A stretch of 64,000 nt of DNA, taken from assembly GCA_023954375.1 (NCBI GenBank), contig JAMLIC010000031.1, positions 42,236 to 106,235 of the forward strand. Reading direction: 5' to 3'. This document shows positions 19,436 through 27,672 of the stretch, piece by piece; position 1 is the first letter of the stretch, and every line of letters starts with the position of its first letter. The notes beneath the pieces were generated by a model, which did not search any database, was not told the DNA's origin, and saw nothing but the letters and a program-made list of their open reading frames with translations. Source of the DNA: Planctomycetota bacterium (GTDB lineage Bacteria > Planctomycetota > J058). Position numbers and translations under genes: made by a program.

Positions 19436-20164
19436 ATGACCCTGGCCGTCTGCCTCGTGTGCGGGACCCACAAGCGCGGGCCGCTCCTCCCCTGCCCCGC
19501 GTGCGACTGGGCGCCGGTCGACGACGAGGACCGCGCGCGCAGCGTCCTCATGACCGAGCACCACCACGAGCCCGCGGAGCTCGACCGCCTCGCCGAGGCG
19601 CTGGCGGGCGGGGCCGACGTCGTCGTCCCGGAGCTGCTCCTGGCGCAGGAGCTCGGCTGCGAGGGCAAGCGCCAGGCCCGGGACGCCGAGGCCGAGCCCG
19701 AGCCGCCGCGCGCGTCCGCGGGGACGGCCGCGGGCGAGGCGCAGGCGGCGGCGATCGCGTCGCTGGGCGAGCTCGTCGGGCTCGCGCACTCCCGCCACCG
19801 CTACATCCACGCCGGGCGCCACGGCGTCCCGCTGGTCGACGAGGTCGTGCGCCGCGCGCTCGACCGCGCGCTGGCCCTCGGCGACGCGCCGCATCCCACG
19901 CACGCGGCCTGGCTGGCGCGCCTGCTCTGCCTGCCGTTCGCGCCGCACGTGGCGATCGCCGCCCTCGAGGTGCTCGGGCGCGGCGACGACGGCGCGGACC
20001 CGGGGCGCGCCGCCGACCGGCTCGCCGCTCTGCCGCCGCCCTGGCCCGGGCGCGCCCTCGCGACGATCGAGCACCTCGTCGAGGTCGCGGTCGGGCCGCC
20101 CTACCCGCGCGAAGTCCTGGCCGCGCTGGCGGACCGGCTCGCGGGACCTGCAACCGCTGGATGA
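19436..20164 (+). CDS. Hypothetical protein with N-terminal zinc ribbon
   Basis: 242 residues, not recognised. ATG 19436 is preceded by a good Shine-Dalgarno (GGGAGGA, 6 nt upstream). The N-terminus has two CxxC knuckles (CLVCGTHKRG, CPACDW) typical of a zinc ribbon, and the rest is predicted helical with an Ala/Glu-rich linker at ~85-105. It begins 24 bp after hypF on the same strand. Nothing links it functionally to hydrogenase maturation apart from position. Confidence 0.6.
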   Translation: MTLAVCLVCGTHKRGPLLPCPACDWAPVDDEDRARSVLMTEHHHEPAELDRLAEALAGGADVVVPELLLAQELGCEGKRQARDAEAEPEPPRASAGTAAGEAQAAAIASLGELVGLAHSRHRYIHAGRHGVPLVDEVVRRALDRALALGDAPHPTHAAWLARLLCLPFAPHVAIAALEVLGRGDDGADPGRAADRLAALPPPWPGRALATIEHLVEVAVGPPYPREVLAALADRLAGPATAG

Positions 20165-20267
20165 AAGGGACGCCCATTTTCGGGATCGCGACGCCCCGCG
20201 ACGGCGGAAATCGTGCGGCCACCGCACGGCACTCCGTTTGTGACGGTCGCCAGGCACGGAGGTCCCC

Positions 20268-20726
20268 GTGCACCGCGCCCACGGTCTCGCCCTGCTGATC
20301 GCCCTCTGCGGCTGCCCTGGCCCCGGCGAGCCGGCGAAGCAGCAGGTGAGCGTCGGGGTGGTGTCCGCCGACGAGCACGGGGCGGCGTGGGGCCTGATCG
20401 GCGACCGGAGCCCGATCGTGGGCCGGACCTCCGACGCCGGGCACGAGGTCGAGGTCGGCCTCGACCTCCACGCGCGCGGCGCGGCGCGGGTCTCGGGCGC
20501 GCTCTTCCGCGTGCGCCCCGGCCAGGACCTCGACGAGGCCGTCGCGTCCGCGCCCGTCGCGGAGGCCGAGGGCCTGCGCCTCGGAGAGGACGGCCGCTGG
20601 CGCGTCGTCTTCCCGGTGCGGCCCGCCGACGGGGTGGAGTGGGTGGTCGCCGTCGTCGCCGAGGACCCGACCGGCCGGCGCGAGCGCGTCGTCGTCACGA
20701 CCTCGGCCTACTGCGTCGACGGCTGA
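20268..20726 (+). CDS. Small predicted lipoprotein, function unknown
   Basis: 152 residues from GTG 20268, with GGAGG 5 nt upstream. The N-terminus is basic then hydrophobic (HRAHGLALLIALCGC) and the second Cys is followed by a Pro/Gly-rich stretch, a weak but plausible lipobox. The mature part is beta-rich (VSVGVVSADEHG, RWRVVFPVRP) with no family I know. The gap before it (20165-20267, ~100 bp) shows nothing else. Confidence 0.55.
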   Translation: MHRAHGLALLIALCGCPGPGEPAKQQVSVGVVSADEHGAAWGLIGDRSPIVGRTSDAGHEVEVGLDLHARGAARVSGALFRVRPGQDLDEAVASAPVAEAEGLRLGEDGRWRVVFPVRPADGVEWVVAVVAEDPTGRRERVVVTTSAYCVDG

Positions 20727-20751
20727 CGCTCCCCGCGCATACGTGTACAAT
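20723..20751 (+). promoter_or_regulatory. Sigma-70-like promoter, probably giving a leaderless transcript
   Basis: CTGACG at 20723-20728 matches TTGACA at 4 of 6 positions, a 17-nt spacer follows, and TACAAT at 20746-20751 is a near-perfect -10 in otherwise GC-rich DNA. Transcription would start about 7 nt later, at or next to the ATG at 20760. No ribosome binding site precedes that ATG, which fits a leaderless mRNA. Confidence 0.55.
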
Positions 20752-20759
20752 ACCTCGAC

Positions 20760-21149
20760 ATGACCTGGCAGATCGAGGTGTTCCACGACGGGGCCTGTCC
20801 GCTGTGCCGGCGGGAGGTCGACCTCCTGCGCCGCCTGGACCGCGGGCGGGGTCGGATCCGCTTCACCGACATCGCGGCGCCGGGCTTCGACCCCGCCGCG
20901 CACGGCCGCACGCTCGACGCCTTCATGGCCCGGCTCCAGGGGCGCCTGCCCGACGGGACGTGGGTCGAGGGCGTCGAGGTCTTCAGGCGCCTCTACGCGG
21001 CGGTCGGCTTCGGGCCCCTCGTCGGGCTCACGCGCCTCCCGGGCCTCTCGCACCTGCTCGACGCCGGCTACCGCGTCTTCGCGCGGAACCGCCTGCGCTG
21101 GACGGGGCGCTGCGAGGACGCCTGCGAGGTGCGGCCGGCCCCGCGCTGA
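20760..21149 (+). CDS. DCC-family thiol-disulfide oxidoreductase (DUF393, YuxK-like)
   Basis: 129 residues with the family's N-terminal VFHDGACPLCRREVDLL (CxxC after an Asp) and the C-terminal GYRVFARNRLRW element. Proteins of this family are predicted to be thioredoxin-like oxidoreductases; their partners are mostly unknown. The gene has its own promoter candidate and abuts, end to end with no spacer, the convergent regulator gene whose stop begins at 21150. Confidence 0.88.
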   Translation: MTWQIEVFHDGACPLCRREVDLLRRLDRGRGRIRFTDIAAPGFDPAAHGRTLDAFMARLQGRLPDGTWVEGVEVFRRLYAAVGFGPLVGLTRLPGLSHLLDAGYRVFARNRLRWTGRCEDACEVRPAPR

Positions 21150-21728
21150 TCAGCCGCGCCTGGCGTCGTCGGCCGCGGAGCCGAACGCGCGCAGGCTGTC
21201 GATCAGGCTGGTCGCCGTGGCGATCCAGTCCTGGACGCCGGCCGCCGAGCCCGGCATGCGGATCGAGATCACGATCCCGAGCAGGCGCTGGACCGCGGTG
21301 ATCATGGCCTTGATCACCTCCATGCGCCGCAGGTCGTAGGCGCGGCTGCCGCTGGCGTGCGCCTCCTCGATCGCCTGGTCGAGCGCCAGGCGCGCCGACT
21401 CGAGGAGCAGCCACTCGCGCGTGCGGAGGATGTCCGTGATCACGGGCCACACGTCCATGTTGACCTCGAGCGGGGCGTTTCTGCCCTCGCCCACGGCGCG
21501 CACGAGCCCGTAGCCGGAGAGCTCGGTGACCGCGGCGCTCACGAGCGACTTGCTCACGCCGAGGGCGTCGGCCACCTCGGTCTGCGAGAGCGGCCGCGCG
21601 CGCAGGGCCAGGTAGGTCCACACGCGCCCGAGGATCGACTTGAAGCCCCAGTACTCCATGAGCGTGCCGGCCGCCGAGCACACCTGCTGCACGCGGTGGT
21701 CGAGGCGTTCGGCGTCGCGGTCGGGCAT
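21150..21728 (-). CDS. GbsR/MarR-family transcriptional regulator
   Basis: 192 residues. A winged helix-turn-helix occupies ~20-90 (GRVWTYLALRARPLSQTEVADALGVSKSLVSAAVTELSGYGLV, written here as separate motifs WTYLAL, LSQTEVADALGVSKSLVS and ELSGYGLV), preceded by FKSILGRVW as in GbsR proteins. The C-terminal half is helical and probably a dimer and effector domain. It is transcribed away from the menaquinone operon 135 bp upstream of menF, so it is the best local candidate for that operon's regulator. Effector unknown. Confidence 0.8.
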   Translation of the reverse strand: MPDRDAERLDHRVQQVCSAAGTLMEYWGFKSILGRVWTYLALRARPLSQTEVADALGVSKSLVSAAVTELSGYGLVRAVGEGRNAPLEVNMDVWPVITDILRTREWLLLESARLALDQAIEEAHASGSRAYDLRRMEVIKAMITAVQRLLGIVISIRMPGSAAGVQDWIATATSLIDSLRAFGSAADDARRG

Positions 21729-21805
21729 GGGTGCGCTCCAGGCTCCCGGCGCCGACGGAGACGGTCACGCGCTTGCGAACGCCGCGACCGGCGGATAGGC
21801 TCCGC

Positions 21806-21825
21806 TGTTCACGAACCGCTGAACA
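21806..21825. promoter_or_regulatory. Candidate operator upstream of the menaquinone operon
   Basis: TGTTCA (21806-21811) and TGAACA (21820-21825) form a perfect inverted repeat with an 8-nt spacer, and an inner GTTC-AC-GAAC half palindrome overlaps it. It lies in the most AT-rich stretch of the 134-bp region between the divergent regulator and menF, the expected place for a dimeric winged-helix regulator to control both genes. Binding is inferred. Confidence 0.45.
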
Positions 21826-21862
21826 ACTCCGGGCGACCGGCCGTTAACGGCAATCTGCAAAC

Positions 21863-23206
21863 ATGATACGTCGCGTCATGGCGTCCTGCAAACCGGGAAG
21901 AGTCGCCCCGATCGGGGGGGCGGCCGCGCCGTGGCGCGCCGTGGAGGTGGCGATCGAGCCGCCGGACGACGCGCAACTGCTTGCTGCGCTGAGAGCCGCG
22001 CTGGGGCGGGGGGAGCCGGCCGCGGCGTGGCTCGACCCGGCCGAGGACCTGGCCTGGGTGGCCGCCGGAGCGGCGCAGGTCCTCGTGGCACCGGACGTGA
22101 GTGGGCTCTCCCGCGTGAGTTCAAGACTCGCAGAACTCGCGGACGCCCCGCTTGGCGTGCCCGTCGCGGCCGTCGGCCTGGCGTTCGACCCGGCGCACCC
22201 GCCGGCGCCGGACGACCCCTGGTCGGGGTGGCCGGGCGCGTGGGTCCTCGTGCCCGAGCGCCTGGTCTGGCGCCGGGGCGACCGCGCCGGCGTGGTGCTG
22301 CGCGGCAGAGGCGACGTCGACGCCGCGCTGGCGGACCTCGACCCGCGGCCCGGTGACGCGGCCGGCGCGCCGGTCGCCGGCCGGCCGCTCGAGTCGCGCG
22401 ACGCGTGGCGCGAGCGCGTCGCGCGCGCGCTCGGCGACCTGGGCGACGTCCTGCAGAAGGTCGTCCTGGCACGCGCCGTCGAGCACGTCGCTGGCGGCGC
22501 CTTCGATCCGGCCGCCACGCTCGCGCGCCTGGACGACCCCCGCGCCGCCGTGCGCTTCGCGACCGCCCCCGGCGGCGCGGCGCGCGGGTGCTTCGTCGGG
22601 GCCACGCCCGAGGCGCTCGTGCGCGTCGCGGGCCGCGACGTGCGAACCGTCGCCCTCGCCGGCACGACCCGCCGCGGCGCCGACGCGACCGACGACGAGG
22701 CCCTGGGCGCGGCGCTCCTGGCGAGCGACAAGGACCGGCGCGAGCACGCGCTCGTCGTCGACGCCGTGCGCGCGGCGCTGGGCCCCCTGTGCGACGCGCT
22801 CGACGCGCCGGCCACGCCGTCCTTGCGCCGCCTGCCGCGCGTGCAGCACCTCGAGACGCCGCTCGCGGGGACGCTGCGCGCGCCGGGCGGCCTCCTCGAC
22901 CTCGCGGCGCGGCTCCACCCGACGCCCGCCGTGGCCGGTGCGTCGAGAGCGGCGGCGCTCGGGTGGCTGCGCCGCCACGAGGCGCTCCGCCGCGGGTGGT
23001 ACGCCGGCGCCGTCGGCTGGCTCGACGCGCAGGGCGGCGGCGCGCTGGCGGTCGCGATCCGCAGCGCCCTCCTCCAGGGGGCGCGCGCCTTCACCTTCGC
23101 CGGCGCGGGCGTCGTCCGGGGCTCCGACCCCGACGCCGAGTGGGACGAGACGACGCTCAAGCTCGAGACGCTCGGGCGCGCCCTCGCCGCGAGAGGGGTC
23201 GTGTGA
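21863..23206 (+). CDS. menF: Isochorismate synthase MenF
   Basis: 447 residues of the chorismate-utilising (anthranilate synthase I-like) fold. Typical C-terminal motifs are present: LQKVVLARAVE, GCFVGATPEALV, VALAGTTRRGAD, KDRREHALVVDAV, LHPTPAVAG, YAGAVGWLDAQGGG and the Mg-binding FTFAGAGVVRGSDPDAEWDET region. It converts chorismate to isochorismate, the committed step to menaquinone. First gene of the operon. No clear Shine-Dalgarno precedes ATG 21863; the ATG at 21878 is possible. Confidence 0.95.
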   Translation: MIRRVMASCKPGRVAPIGGAAAPWRAVEVAIEPPDDAQLLAALRAALGRGEPAAAWLDPAEDLAWVAAGAAQVLVAPDVSGLSRVSSRLAELADAPLGVPVAAVGLAFDPAHPPAPDDPWSGWPGAWVLVPERLVWRRGDRAGVVLRGRGDVDAALADLDPRPGDAAGAPVAGRPLESRDAWRERVARALGDLGDVLQKVVLARAVEHVAGGAFDPAATLARLDDPRAAVRFATAPGGAARGCFVGATPEALVRVAGRDVRTVALAGTTRRGADATDDEALGAALLASDKDRREHALVVDAVRAALGPLCDALDAPATPSLRRLPRVQHLETPLAGTLRAPGGLLDLAARLHPTPAVAGASRAAALGWLRRHEALRRGWYAGAVGWLDAQGGGALAVAIRSALLQGARAFTFAGAGVVRGSDPDAEWDETTLKLETLGRALAARGVV

Positions 23207-24909
23207 GCGCCGCCGCCCGCAACGCCTCGCTCGCCGCCTCGCTCGTCGCCGCCCTCGTCCGCGGCGGCGTGCGCGAGGTCGTCGTGTCGCCCGGCTCGCG
23301 CTCGGCGCCGCTGGCGCTGGCCTTCGCCGCCAGGACCGACGTGCGCGTCCACGTACTCGTGGACGAGCGCGCCGCCGGCTTCGTCGCGCTCGGCCTGGCG
23401 CGCGCGACGGGCGACCCGGTCGCCCTGCTGGCGACCTCCGGCACGGCAGGGGCCCACTGGTACCCGGCGGTGATCGAGGCGGCGCTGTCGTCGGTGCCGC
23501 TGGTCCTCCTCACGGCCGACCGCCCCCCCGAGCTCCAGGGCTGCGGCGCGCCGCAGACGATCGACCAGGCGCGCCTGTTCGGCGCGCACGTCCGCGCCTT
23601 CGCCGCCGTCGGCCCGGCGACCCCCGAGGCGCCGCCCGGCTGGGCCGGCGCGGTCGCCGCGCGCCTGGTCGACCAGGCCAAGGGCCCGCCGGCGGGGCCG
23701 GTGCACCTCGACGTCGCCCTGCGCGAGCCGCTGTGGGCGCCCGGCTGCGAGCCGCCGCCCGCGACCGGCGTGCCTGTGGTCCGCCGCGCGCGGCCGCGCC
23801 TCCCGGCCGAGGTCGCGCGCGAGGCGCTCGAGCACCTCGCGGGCGAGCGCGGCGTGATCGTCGCCGGCCCGCGCTGCGCGCCGCCGGGCGGCGGCGCCCT
23901 CGCCCCGGCCGTCGGCGCGCTCTCGGACGCGCTCGGCTGGCCGGTCGTGTGCGACGCGCTCTCGGGGCTCCGGCACGTGCGGTCGGCCGACGCGCTCCTG
24001 CGCGACCCGGCGTTTCGCGCCGAGCACCGGCCGACGCACGCCCTGCGCCTGGGGCAGGTGCCCACGTCGAAGGTCGTGCAGCGCTGGCTGGCCGACGCCG
24101 CGCCGCGGACGGTCCTCGTCGACCCCGACGGCCAGTGGCACGACCCCGAGCACCAGGCGGCGCTCCTCCTCGTCGCCGACCCGGTCGACGCCTGCTACGC
24201 CCTGGCGCGTTCGGCCGGCGACCGGGCGAAGGAGGAGGCCTGGGGCGCGTCGTGGGCCGCCGCGGACCGGGCCGCGCGGGCGGCGCTCGACCGGGCCGCC
24301 CGGGACGGCTGGTGGGAGGGGGCGGTCGCCCGCGCCGTCGTCGACGCGCTCCCGCCCGGCGCGCTCCTCGTCGTCGCCAGCAGCCTGGCCGTGCGGGACG
24401 TCGACGCGTTCGGCGGCGCGCCCGCCGCGGCGCTCCTCTCGAGCCGCGGCGCCAACGGGATCGACGGCACGATCGCGACCGCCGCGGGCGCCGCCCTCGG
24501 CTGGAGCGCGGGCCCGGTGGTCGCGCTCGTGGGCGACCTGGCCTTCGTCCACGACCTGGGCGGCCTGGCGGCCGCGCGCGAGCTGGAGGTGCCGCTCACC
24601 GTCGTCGTCGTCGACAACGGCGGCGGCGCGATCTTCGGCCAGCTCCCGGTCGCCGCCCACCCGACCGCCTTCGAGCGGCTGTTCCTCGCCCCGTCCCGCC
24701 TCGACCTCGCCGCGGCCGCCCGCGGCCTCGGCGCCGAGGCGGTGACCGTCCACGACCTCCCCGCCCTGCGCGCGATCCTGGCGCGAGGCGGCCCGGGCGC
24801 GCGCGTGGTGCGCGCGCCCGTCGAGCGAACCGAGGGCGCCCGGCGGCGCGAGGCCGCCTGGGCGGCCGTGTCCCGCGCGTGGCGCGAGCCCGCGGAGGTC
24901 CTTCCATGA
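23203..24909 (+). CDS. menD: SEPHCHC synthase MenD
   Basis: 568 residues, the usual MenD size, from a GTG that overlaps the menF stop (GTGA). ThDP-enzyme features: VVVSPGSRSAPLALAF at the N-terminus, LVDERAAGFVALGLARATG with the catalytic-activation Glu, LLATSGTAGAHWYPAV, and C-terminal GDLAFVHDLGGL followed by VVVDNGGGAIFGQLP, which binds diphosphate and Mg. Adds succinyl-semialdehyde from 2-oxoglutarate to isochorismate. Confidence 0.96.
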   Translation: MSAAARNASLAASLVAALVRGGVREVVVSPGSRSAPLALAFAARTDVRVHVLVDERAAGFVALGLARATGDPVALLATSGTAGAHWYPAVIEAALSSVPLVLLTADRPPELQGCGAPQTIDQARLFGAHVRAFAAVGPATPEAPPGWAGAVAARLVDQAKGPPAGPVHLDVALREPLWAPGCEPPPATGVPVVRRARPRLPAEVAREALEHLAGERGVIVAGPRCAPPGGGALAPAVGALSDALGWPVVCDALSGLRHVRSADALLRDPAFRAEHRPTHALRLGQVPTSKVVQRWLADAAPRTVLVDPDGQWHDPEHQAALLLVADPVDACYALARSAGDRAKEEAWGASWAAADRAARAALDRAARDGWWEGAVARAVVDALPPGALLVVASSLAVRDVDAFGGAPAAALLSSRGANGIDGTIATAAGAALGWSAGPVVALVGDLAFVHDLGGLAAARELEVPLTVVVVDNGGGAIFGQLPVAAHPTAFERLFLAPSRLDLAAAARGLGAEAVTVHDLPALRAILARGGPGARVVRAPVERTEGARRREAAWAAVSRAWREPAEVLP

Positions 24910-25730
24910 GCGGCGTCGACTGGGTCCGGCAGGGCGAGTTCACCGACATCGAGTACCACGTCTCCCCCGACGGGATCGCGAAGGTCACGATCAACCGGCC
25001 GGAGGTGCGCAACGCCTTCCGCCCGCAGACGGTGGCCGAGCTGCTCGAGGCGTTCCGCCTGGCGCGCGAGGACCCCCGCGTGGGGGTGGTGATCCTCACG
25101 GGCAAGGGCCCCGACGCGTTCTGCTCGGGCGGCGACCAGCGCGTGCGCGGCCACGCCGGCTACGTGGGCGACGACGGCGTGCCGCGCCTCAACGTCCTCG
25201 ACCTGCAGCGGGTGATCCGCTCGCTCCCCAAGCCCGTGATCGCCATGGTGGCCGGCTTCGCGATCGGCGGCGGCCACGTGCTCCACGTCGTGTGCGACCT
25301 GACGATCGCCGCCGACAACGCCGTGTTCGGCCAGACGGGGCCGAAGGTCGGCAGCTTCGACGGCGGCCTCGGCGCATCGTTCCTGGCCCGCCACGTCGGC
25401 CAGAAGAAGGCGCGCGAGATCTGGTTCACCTGCCGGCGCTACACGGCGCAGGAGGCCCTCGACATGGGCCTCGTCAACGCCGTCGTGCCGCTCGCGGACC
25501 TCGAGGAGGAGACGGTCCGCTGGTGCCGCGAGGTCCTGGCGCACTCGCCGGTCGCGCTCCGCTGCCTCAAGAGCGCCTTCAACGCCGAGCTCGACGGCCA
25601 GGCCGGGATCCAGGAGCTGGCCGGCAACGCGACGCTCCTCTTCTACATGACGGCCGAGGGGCAGGAGGGGAAGAGCGCCTTCCTGGAGAAGCGGCCGCCC
25701 GAGTTCGGCAAGTTCCCGAGGCTCCCGTGA
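24906..25730 (+). CDS. menB: 1,4-dihydroxy-2-naphthoyl-CoA synthase MenB
   Basis: 274 residues, crotonase fold. ITINRP-type start (VTINRPEVRNAFRPQT), oxyanion-hole FCSGGDQ, AIGGGHVLHVVCDLTIA, and the MenB-specific FGQTGPKVGSFDGG. The Gly in QTGP is the type I form, which in characterised enzymes uses bicarbonate as the base. Closes O-succinylbenzoyl-CoA to DHNA-CoA. ATG overlaps the menD stop by 4 nt. Confidence 0.97.
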   Translation: MSGVDWVRQGEFTDIEYHVSPDGIAKVTINRPEVRNAFRPQTVAELLEAFRLAREDPRVGVVILTGKGPDAFCSGGDQRVRGHAGYVGDDGVPRLNVLDLQRVIRSLPKPVIAMVAGFAIGGGHVLHVVCDLTIAADNAVFGQTGPKVGSFDGGLGASFLARHVGQKKAREIWFTCRRYTAQEALDMGLVNAVVPLADLEEETVRWCREVLAHSPVALRCLKSAFNAELDGQAGIQELAGNATLLFYMTAEGQEGKSAFLEKRPPEFGKFPRLP

Positions 25731-26632
25731 CGCTCACCCTCGCCCCGGAGGCCCGGCCGGCGGCGGCCGCCGTGTGGTGGTCGGCCGCGCGGCCGGCGAC
25801 GCTCGCGGCGTCGCTGGCGCCGGTGATCGCCGGCACGGCGCTCGCCGCGCGGACGGGCGGCGCGCGCTGGGACGCGGCGCTGTGCGCGCTCGCCGGGGCG
25901 GTCCTGATCCAGGTCGGCACGAACCTGCACAACGACGCGGCCGACCACGCGCGCGGCGCCGACGGGCCGGAGCGGCTCGGCCCGCCGCGGGCCACGGCGC
26001 AGGGGTGGCTCGACGGGCGCGCGGTGCGGCGCGCGGCGGCGCTCGTCCTGGCGCTGGCCTTCGTCCCGGGCGCCTACCTCGTCGCGCTGGGCGGCTGGCC
26101 GATCCTGGCCCTGGGGGTGGCGAGCGTCCTCTGCGCGGTGCTCTACACGGGTGGGCCGTGGCCGCTGGCCTACGTGGGGCTGGGCGAGGTGTTCGTCGTC
26201 GGCTTCTTCGGGCTGGCGGCCGTCGCGGGCACGGTCTTCGTGCAGACGGGGGCGGTCGGCGTCGAGGCCCTCGTCGTCGGCCTGGCGCTCGGCCTCGTCG
26301 CGGCCGCGATCCTGGCCGTCAACAACCTCCGCGACCGCGAGGGCGACGCGCGCGCCGGCAAGCGCACGCTCGCCGTGCGCCTCGGCGCGCGCTTCGCGCG
26401 CGCCGAGCACGCGGCCTGCTTGCTCCTGCCGTTCGCGCTCTTCGTGGCGCTGTGGGCGAGGGACGGCTGGGCGGGCTGGCTCCTCCCGCTCCTCGCCCTG
26501 CCGCTCGCCGGGCGCGAGGTCGCGCTGGCGCGTCGCGCCGACGGGCGCGACCTGAACGCGCGCCTCGGCGGCGCGGGGCGGGTCGAGCTGGGCGTGGCCC
26601 TGCTCCTCGCCCTGGGGGTGGCCGTCGCATGA
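25727..26632 (+). CDS. menA: 1,4-dihydroxy-2-naphthoate polyprenyltransferase MenA
   Basis: 301 residues, UbiA-family membrane protein with about eight spans. The two Asp-rich prenyl-diphosphate motifs are NLHNDAADHARGAD (~65-78) and NNLRDREGDARAGKRTL (~205-220). It joins DHNA to the polyprenyl chain in the cytoplasmic membrane. GTG start overlaps the menB stop. The chain is presumably supplied by the synthase half of the fusion protein encoded two genes downstream. Confidence 0.95.
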   Translation: MTLTLAPEARPAAAAVWWSAARPATLAASLAPVIAGTALAARTGGARWDAALCALAGAVLIQVGTNLHNDAADHARGADGPERLGPPRATAQGWLDGRAVRRAAALVLALAFVPGAYLVALGGWPILALGVASVLCAVLYTGGPWPLAYVGLGEVFVVGFFGLAAVAGTVFVQTGAVGVEALVVGLALGLVAAAILAVNNLRDREGDARAGKRTLAVRLGARFARAEHAACLLLPFALFVALWARDGWAGWLLPLLALPLAGREVALARRADGRDLNARLGGAGRVELGVALLLALGVAVA

Positions 26633-27672
26633 CCGTGCGCGTCGTCCCCTACGCGCTCCCGCTCCTCGCGCCCGTGCGCGGCCGCGTCACCCGGCGCGGC
26701 TGGGTCGTGGCGGTCGAGGAGGACGGCCTCGTCGGGTGGGGCGAGGCGGCCTGCTGGCCGGGGTTCGGGGCGGGGGCGCGGGCGACGCGGCGGGCGCTGC
26801 GTCCTCGGGCGAGTGAAGGCAGGAGCACCGAGGACACCGAGGACGCACCGAGGGCGCCGAGGCCCCTGGGCGCGAGCCCCGAAGCCCGGGGCGCCCTCGA
26901 GCAGGCCCACCTCGACCTCGCGGCGCAGCGCGCCGGCGTGTCGCTGGCCGCCTGGCTGGCGCCCGCGCCGCGGGCGTCGGTGGCCGTGCACGCGCTGGTC
27001 GCCGGGCCGGACGACGTGGAGCGCTGGCCGGGCGTGACGACCTTCAAGCTCAAGGTGGGCGACGCGCCCTGGCCGCGCGACCTCGCCCGGGTGCGCGCGG
27101 TCCGCGCGGCGGCGCCCGCGGCGCGGCTGCGCCTGGACGTCAACGGCCGCTGGTCGGTCGCGGACGCGATCCCGCGCCTGCGGGCGCTGGCCGACCTCGG
27201 CGTCGACCTGGTCGAGCAGCCGACGCCGCCGGGCGACCTGGCGGGGCTCGCGCGCGCGCGAAGCGAGGGCGGGGTGCGCGTGGCGCTCGACGAGGGGCTG
27301 CGCGGCGAGGACGACCTCGACGCCGCCCTCGCCACGCGGGCCATCGACGCCGTGGTCCTCAAGTCGCAGGCGCTCGGCGGCCTCCTCGCGGCGGGGCGGC
27401 TCGCCCGGCGCGCCGCCGCGGCCGGCCTCGAGGTCGTCGTCACGCACGCGCTGGAGACGGCGGTCGGCCGCGCGGGGGCCCTGGCGCTCGCGGCCGGGCT
27501 CCCGGGCGACCCGGTGTGCGGCCTCGGGCCGGCGCTCGCGGTGGACGTGGCGGACCTGCCGGCGGTCGCGGGCGGCCGGGCGCCCCTGCCGGCGGGGGTG
27601 GGGCTGGGGGTCACGGGCGCCGCTCTGGACGCGCGGCGGGGTGTGGTCACAGGAGGTGGAGCGTGGTCGTGA
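26629..27672 (+). CDS. menC: o-Succinylbenzoate synthase MenC, carrying an in-frame repeat insertion
   Basis: 347 residues, enolase superfamily. The catalytic set is intact: FKLKVG (KxK), DVNGRW, VEQPTPP, LDEGL and VLKSQALGG. Dehydrates SHCHC to o-succinylbenzoate. Residues ~58-86 are odd: RASEGRSTEDTEDAPRAPR is a charged, low-complexity segment encoded by a short-unit DNA repeat, placed between GEAACWPG and SPEARGALEQAHLD, where other MenC proteins have a short loop. The frame is kept, so the enzyme is probably functional. ATG overlaps the menA stop by 4 nt. Confidence 0.92.
   Translation: MTVRVVPYALPLLAPVRGRVTRRGWVVAVEEDGLVGWGEAACWPGFGAGARATRRALRPRASEGRSTEDTEDAPRAPRPLGASPEARGALEQAHLDLAAQRAGVSLAAWLAPAPRASVAVHALVAGPDDVERWPGVTTFKLKVGDAPWPRDLARVRAVRAAAPAARLRLDVNGRWSVADAIPRLRALADLGVDLVEQPTPPGDLAGLARARSEGGVRVALDEGLRGEDDLDAALATRAIDAVVLKSQALGGLLAAGRLARRAAAAGLEVVVTHALETAVGRAGALALAAGLPGDPVCGLGPALAVDVADLPAVAGGRAPLPAGVGLGVTGAALDARRGVVTGGGAWS
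26827..26862. repeat. Short-unit repeat inside menC
   Basis: Four copies of (A/G)CCGAGG at 26827, 26836, 26847 and 26856, mostly 9-11 nt apart, flanked by GAGTGAAGGC. The codons translate to an acidic/Arg-rich insert in MenC. Similar 9-nt unit arrays are normally intergenic (compare 14669-14698). The 9-nt period keeps any reading frame open. Confidence 0.6.
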
